A stretch of DNA of 64,000 bases from positions 4,536,183 through 4,600,182 of the forward strand of contig CM063108.1 of the NCBI GenBank assembly GCA_031841125.1. The letters run 5' to 3'. Source of the stretch: Acanthococcus lagerstroemiae. Taxonomy: Eukaryota; Arthropoda; Insecta; Hemiptera; Eriococcidae. Shown here one piece after another: positions 58,117 through 64,000 of the stretch; within the stretch, counting starts at the first letter, position 1, and every line of letters starts with the position of its first letter. Made by a program: the position numbers and the translations under genes. The notes under the pieces were generated by a model that saw nothing but the letters and a program-made list of their open reading frames with translations, made no database searches and was not told the origin of the DNA.

Positions 58117-59327
58117 GTCTGGTGGGACGTATGGCGATGTACGCATGCCAAAGTGGCCCCTGAGACACCGCACCCCCAGCACCGGAAACTACTCTTTCGG
58201 GCATCGCATCAGAGCGAGGGGAACGCTTTGGGGCCGGGCCCGAGCCCCCATTTCTCCTGGCTGGAACGGTGCGCGCGTCCTGCCAGAGCCACCATGGGGT
58301 TCCCTACTGACCGAGGTTCGCACTCCCAGAGCGCTTGCCTGGAATTCAGGTCCCCCACAGCCGGACGCACTGCCTCTTCCTCTTCACTCACTCATCGTGT
58401 GAGACTCTGTTTATAGCTCCAGCCCTTGCACTGCGGGCGAGCTCCGCTGAACGTGATCCGCCGCCACAGCAGCAGCAGCAGCAACTTCAGCTTGTCCTCC
58501 TAGGGTCCTCTGTCTCGACCACTCTGTCTCCATCTTCCTCCGCATGATGGCCGAAACGAAAGCCGACACCTGGTTCCAACCGTTTCGGCTCCTCAACATA
58601 TCCGGGACCAGAGGATGTCCGCCGTAAGACGGTCGATCACGCCGTCTCCGGAATCGATTGGGACCGCCTCGCGCCTCTCCTGCTCCCAGGCGTCGCACTC
58701 GAACAGCGTACGCCACGGCGTGTCTTCCTCTCCACTTGTGCAAAATGCGTGCACTCGGCGCTCGCTGCCAAAACCATCTGGTGTAGGTACGAGCCGAAAC
58801 GTCCGTGACCGCTCAAGACCTGGGTCAGAGGGAAGTTCAGGTTCCCGTGCTTCCTACCTGTCCACAGATCGAGCTCACCAATTGGTCCTCGGGTCCATTC
58901 GCCTTTCGAAGAATGGGCGAGCCTTTCCTTCCATCTCTGAAGCGTGGTCAGCTGAATGTCACGCTTCGCCCGGCGTGCCTCCTGGCGCGTCCTCGCCTTC
59001 TTCTGTGCCTTGTACACCTGCCCCATCTCGTCGACTTTCAGCTCGATGGGTGGTAAGCGCGCTAGCACACCTACCGCCTCCGACGACACGGTGCGGTACG
59101 CGCTGACGCACCTCCACGCAACTCTCCGCTGGACCTTCTCCATCACCACTCTTCGGAATACTGGTGCTCCGTACAGCAGGACGGACATCACGACGTTGAC
59201 ATACAGTCTCCGCTTCTGCTCCCTCAGTCCGCCCAGGTTCGCCATCAGACGCGACAGCTGCCCGGCGACACGGTCTGCCTTCTCCGCCGCTCTCCGGAAG
59301 TGCTCGCGGAACGACAGTTTCCCGTCG
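58117..59327 (-). mobile_element. 5'-truncated R1-clade LINE
   Basis: A minus-strand, GC-rich block between 13-bp direct repeats TTTGTTTGAAGGT (58104-58116 and 59328-59340). It encodes the end of an R1-type polyprotein: KLSFREHFRRAAEKAD, RRLYVNVVMSVLLYGAPV, AYRTVSSEAVGVLARLPPI, then LDLWTGRKHG, FPLTQVLSGHGRFGSYLH and VVPDMLRSRNGWNQVSA. One frame spans 59245-58637 and a second continues to about 58411 after a frameshift. The last 300 bp are 3' UTR without poly-A. Confidence 0.85.
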
Positions 59328-59938
59328 TTTGTTTGAAGGTAGATTGATAAATAATGAAAGATAAGGACATTTCAGGGTATAAGGAGGCTGGGGAAGAAAA
59401 TTTCATTTTCCCAAAAAATGCCGAAAAGGGAATAAATGCGGAACATAGAATTTTAAACGCCGAATTGTCGAAACAGCTGCTGTAATGCTTCATACGAAGA
59501 ACAACGAGATAAAGTAACCAAAATTGAAAAACTGAAAGGTAGAGAAAGGGCTTTTGCTGGATACTCATTAACTACGGGTGTTGTTCAAGACGTATCCAAA
59601 AAAGATTAACGCAATTTCGGGGCTTCGTGGAAGCATCCTCAGATGGGAAACGTATGACTTTATCGCAAAGAATGCGGGGCTCGGCACTTTGATGGGTCTG
59701 AATAAAGGAGTGGTTCATAATTTTGTACAACAAACGACATATTTGAATGTCTCTATGTAGTTGTAAATCTATACTTCTTTCAACAGTCAATAGGTCGATA
59801 CGTGTATTTAATTTTTTTTGTTTTGTTACAAAATGTTCAACATTTTTGGAAAATGCCAAATAATGTCAAAAATAATGTTTGAAAATGCCAACGTCCAATT
59901 TTTTTATGTTGAAAAATCCTAACCCTGATCTTTATCAA

Positions 59939-60138
59939 CAGGCGCGTAACCAAGGGGGGACCAGGGGGGCCAGGCCCCCTAAAAATCCCCCCCTGTGCCC
60001 CCCCTCCCGCTGAATTTGAACATTTTGTAAAATTTATAGTATTAGATAAAATAAAGCGAACGTTTTTAAAACTGGGCCCCCTTCAAAAATTCGTGGCCCT
60101 TTCTGGCCCCCCGTTAAAAAATCCTAGTTACGCCGCTG
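59939..60138. mobile_element. hAT-type MITE, 200 bp
   Basis: Ends CAGGCGCGTAACCAAGG and CCTAGTTACGCCGCTG, with the perfect 8-bp duplication TTTATCAA (59931-59938 and 60139-60146). The inside is C/G-run rich. Confidence 0.83.
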
Positions 60139-60495
60139 TTTATCAAGCTAGGAAGTCTTAAATTGATACAACCCCGAGCTAAGAAGAGCCTACACAGCTC
60201 TTAAATCCTCTGAAACAATCAGCTCATTACGCATACGCAAAACCTGAACATCAATATCGCTTTTCAATGTCGTATTCAATAAAATTTGGCGTACATTATT
60301 TTCATGCGAAAATTTAGAATTCTTTTTGGGGCCATCATCGAAGTTCAGAAAACTTTTCTTCTTCTTGCGACTTGGTATTTATGTAAGAAAATTCGAAAGA
60401 TTGATGCCTGGAAGGGGGGAAGGGGTTGAGCTCCACTTTGTGGTGGGGGAACTCGCGGACGGGTCCCAAGAATTGGCTTCGCGAAAGTCAACATC

Positions 60496-60752
60496 TGTGA
60501 GCTGACAGGAAGAGAGGGACCTTTTGGCGCAAAAATGTTAATTTTATAGGAGAGCGGATAAACAAAATTGATATTGTTTTCACGTTACGGAGACACTCAA
60601 CTTTGAAGTGTTACAGCCGTTTGGGAAAATTTTTTAGAATTTTTTCGATAACACCACGCGAAATAGCGGCCAAAAATTAGTCAAAAACAGTTGTTATCAC
60701 AATAAAAATTGTTTTTTTTGCGCTGAGGTCCCTTTTCTCCTGTCAGCTCACA
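60496..60752. mobile_element. MITE, 257 bp
   Basis: Ends TGTGAGCTGACAGGAAGAG and TTCTCCTGTCAGCTCACA, extending inward to GGGACCT and CGCAAAAA on both sides. No clear target duplication. Confidence 0.72.
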
Positions 60753-61273
60753 TATACTTGTATTTTCTCTCGCTTTCTATCGTACCGTTTGCCAATAGTT
60801 CCTAGTTTATCTTCCTAAAGTGCTCGCCTTTTTTTTTTTTAAGTCTTATCCAGTTTTCCTCCCGTCATCCTCCACCTTGCACTGCCGGTATCGATTCGGA
60901 TCGAGGTAGGTAGCTAATTGATTTTTAATTAGGAGTCGTAACTTTTTATGATTTGGTGAATAATTTTCGTAGATCTGTATCCCGTTATTGCGGAGGTTTT
61001 CATTTTTCTGAAGTCTTCGTGCAAGATACGGTAGTGCCCACTTTTTTTTAAAAGTGCATTTTGGATTTTGGAACTTATTTTTGTTTTTCATTTATTTTTT
61101 GTGAAATTTTGAACTTACTGTACGTACGAAGTGCACTCGTTTTTTGTTTTTTTTTTAGTTTTTTTTTTTTCTTTTACTATCGTGAAAAACTGCGCCGAAC
61201 CGCGTGTTCGCGAAATCCTAGTGACCGTTTGAAAGACCGCGACTATTCGTCGTCGTACAGTGAACATAATAAA

Positions 61274-61331
61274 ATGTTCCGTTTTTCCGCGCCATTATTT
61301 TGTTTCTTCTTTGTGACATTTGTTACATATG
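61274..61331 (+). CDS. Gene 3: signal-peptide exon of a probable further family member
   Basis: ATG at 61274, 19 codons (MFRFSAPLFCFFFVTFVTY) plus one base, donor GTAAGA at 61332. The phase-1 exit and the form match the first exons of genes 0 to 2. No half-a exon was found in the remaining 2.7 kb, so the rest should lie beyond the window. A long T-rich stretch lies upstream (61139-61173). It could be the start of an unrelated secreted protein. Confidence 0.42.
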
Positions 61332-64000
61332 GTAAGATGCTTATAATGGAGTATTTCTGTAAGAGGAGCAGGGGGAGCAGGCTGAGAGAAAGATAATTTA
61401 GTTTATTTCCGAGATTTTCGCTTTCTGCTCCGGAACTCTAGGATATTCGAGTGTTATTTGGATAACTGCCTTCCAAGTCCCTAGTATCTCCCTCCCTCTG
61501 AGGTAGTCTCGTTGAGTTAGTCGTGGCTTTTCCCAGGACTTCTTTTTAGATGCCCGCTTTTATTTTCTGTTTACGCCGAGTTGTGATGCAAGCAGTTCCT
61601 GCTGTTTGGTAAATGTAAGGTACCAACAGTACACATGTACGCACTTTATGGGCGATTGGCCGCTTTTTCTTTTTTTCCCCGTTGGTCGGTCATTCATAAA
61701 AATGCTAAAACTCCTTAATTATGTCTATCTTTTTGTGCAACAAAAGGGGGGCCTCGCAAACGCCGCCTCTGATTGTGTACAACAAGTTTTAAAGTTATAT
61801 TTTAGGAAAAAACACTGAACTTTTAACCTATGAAATAAATCCTGAACTACCTCACACAGTAGGTAAAAATTGTCGATGTGTCTTGATATATGTGCCCCCC
61901 CCCCTCGATGGAAACTAATTATCAATGCACAGAGCTTGACATTTCAGATTTCTGATTAACTTAGATCATAAAATTATATCGAATTAGGTACCTACAAAAT
62001 TAGACTTGAATTGTGTTAAAAATACGTCAACAAACGGGGGTTTTGGTAAACGAATCTACTTTAAAGTGTCACGTATTTTGTACATTTTTGTCGACGTCGA
62101 TTGGACAGCTAAAATGACGTCGCATTAAACTTTAAATCAACGTTTTGATGTCATGGCAATTTTTACCTATTAAATCGATACCTCGAACGACGTCTAGACG
62201 CATTTATTTTAATGCCCATGCATCCGATGTTCATGAGCTGTCACTATGTTTCAATTGACAGCATTTCAGATTATAAAATTGACGCGCGAATAGTGTCAAA
62301 ATGCTCAATAAATCCACGTCAATGAACCTCGATGTAAATATGAAAATGACGTCGAAATGACGTGGAATCGACCCGTCGATTGATTTCATGGGCGAGTCAT
62401 TTTTACGCAGATTCTTTAAACAATGAATTTGCGTAATTAGATAGCGAGGTACGCAGCGAACGAAGTTGAAGATCTTCATACATCTATTGTTTTTCGTAAG
62501 AACAATGTGTTCAATAAATATCTGCCTGCACCACCAAAATTATTGCTATCATAATACAAATACCTGATAGTAAATGCTGATGAGACTCTATTCGAATATT
62601 GAATTTTATACTTAGAAATGAGGCATTGAGTATCAAAACCAGCTCAATCCACATTTTAAGGAAACCCCGTTTTTTGCTGAAACTGTAAGTTGAAACCATC
62701 CTCCATCACCTACCAACCGAGTATCGGTTCAAATCCATCTCAATCCCATTATAAAATGGTATCAAAGATATGCTGTATCAAACCAGCTCAATCCAGGTTC
62801 ATAGTTCCGGTAGGAGCGCATTATCAAGTAGCCAGTTCGCAATTTCTTATCAATCGTATCAGTATCATTTTCATGATAGAGAATTTGGATCGACTATTGT
62901 TATGACGAGGAATCTAACTTCTACTGATTCAGATATCGAGAGAATATACAAACTTCGCAGATGCCTCTCTGAATATAAAACTGGATTGAGCTGGTTTTGA
63001 TACTCAACGCCTCAAATGACAAATATCTACAAATTTTGATGCGACATCACAACTTGCAGAGGGTCGGGGTTAATGATGCAATCCGTATTTACAGGGGGGG
63101 GGGGCATGTAAATATGGATTTTCAACTTCTGCAGCGAGTCGAATGATGAGTGTATTCCCAGCCTTTTGTTATGTGTACATTCTCTTAAGCGGTAGAATAA
63201 TTTTCCAAACTACTTTTTCCTGGAAAGTTGAAAAACATCATTCGTGGACATCTTTTTCAATCGGTTAAGCTGTGTTATGTTGGCCAGGAGGAAGTTTTCA
63301 AGAAATTTTCGGAAAAAAAAGTTTGAAAACAGAATAATGATGACGATGGGATTAGCGCAGTGAAACAGGCTGGAACAAGTTCAAAGACAAGGCTGGTTAC
63401 AAATTTATAGACTACTAGCTGACCCTCTTCGCGGCTCATCTATACTGTGGACTAAAATGAGTTGGCTAAGGTGAGCTGGGCTGAAGTGAGCTATTACTAA
63501 TCAAACGTTTTTGGTGCACAGTTTTCCTTACATTTGGTCTCCAGCAGACTTATGACTGGCTACTTATTATTTTATGCAGGTAGGTATGTTTAAAAATGTG
63601 CAGATTTGCAAAAGTAAGTATATCGTGTATGAATGTGTGCAGTACACATCATACAAAATTTTCGCCATTTTACATCACTTGGACAGGGGGAAAAAGGCTT
63701 TAATTAATAAAAATGAAACATTCCGCGTGAGTATATCGCGACTGCCCATCGGCAAACTCGAAAATACCAGCCTTTTGGAGAGGAAGATTCAGCGGAAAAA
63801 GTTTAAAGGGTCAGATAATTGCATTCAAAATGATTTAAAAATTTTCAAGAACCGTCATTAATTGAACATTTGCTATCAGCATTGTCACTGTATACCTACC
63901 TCACAATCTGGACATCGGATTTTCAATTATCTGCAAACTATTTAGATGTTTTGTAAATGAATTTGAAAGGATCACTGGTTCGGCTTTACTAATGGTAAAA
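61332..64000. other. Probable gene 3 intron 1, running off the window
   Basis: Contains a cluster of GACGTC / ATGACGT words (62090-62370), the 395-bp MITE and no exon with a phase-1 entry resembling half a. The frame at 63574-63861 is unsupported. Confidence 0.4.
62619..63013. mobile_element. MITE, 395 bp, with a third internal copy of its end
   Basis: Inverted ends GAGGCATTGAGTATCAAAAC...CAGCTCAATCCA and its reverse complement ending 63013, flanked by AAAT on both sides. An internal TATCAAACCAGCTCAATCCA near 62779 repeats the end motif in the left orientation. Confidence 0.72.

Noticed and set aside
58108..59106. Several plus-strand frames in the GC-rich block
   Set aside because: They are antisense shadows of the minus-strand R1-clade reverse transcriptase region.

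Overview
The window is AT-rich animal DNA from an insect, most likely a hemipteran such as a scale insect or mealybug; that placement is inference. The evidence is GT-AG introns, a tRNA-derived SINE, Jockey- and R1-clade non-LTR retrotransposons, many hAT and mariner-type elements, and an insect-style secreted gene family. Nothing bacterial is present (no operons, CRISPR array or rRNA).

The main content is a family of secreted proteins, split into small exons that are easy to miss because most lack their own ATG. Two members can be rebuilt in phase with the same seven-exon plan: signal peptide, module half a1, module half b1, short linker, a2, b2, unique tail. They are gene 1 (17696-27076, plus, 421 aa) and gene 2 (41052-56403, plus, 349 aa). 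Gene 0 (minus, 11642 down to 6140) is a partial paralogue of gene 1, placed head to head with it. Gene 3 (plus, 61274 onward) shows only its signal-peptide exon before the window ends. The repeated module (a+b, about 135-170 aa) resembles the farnesoic acid O-methyltransferase-like domain (Methyltransf_FA), clearest in the second module of gene 2. With signal peptides and no methyltransferase motif seen, these are probably extracellular proteins, not hormone enzymes.

Region by region: 1-6 kb holds repeats and a deleted mariner. 6-11.6 kb is gene 0, with transposon relics in its introns. 11.6-17.7 kb is intergenic with a decayed hAT. 17.7-27.1 kb is gene 1. 28.8-33.5 kb is a three-layer nest: a LINE fragment holding a SINE, which holds an apparently intact 3.7-kb hAT transposon with a three-exon, 939-aa transposase. 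34-38 kb is a broken Jockey-type LINE. 41-56.4 kb is gene 2, whose large introns hold at least seven hAT-type non-autonomous elements and a second SINE. 58.1-59.3 kb is a 5'-truncated R1-clade LINE in a GC-rich block. 60-64 kb has two MITEs and the start of gene 3.

The transposons are independent of the gene family but account for the long introns. An inverted repeat pair (12.3 and 28 kb) brackets gene 1.
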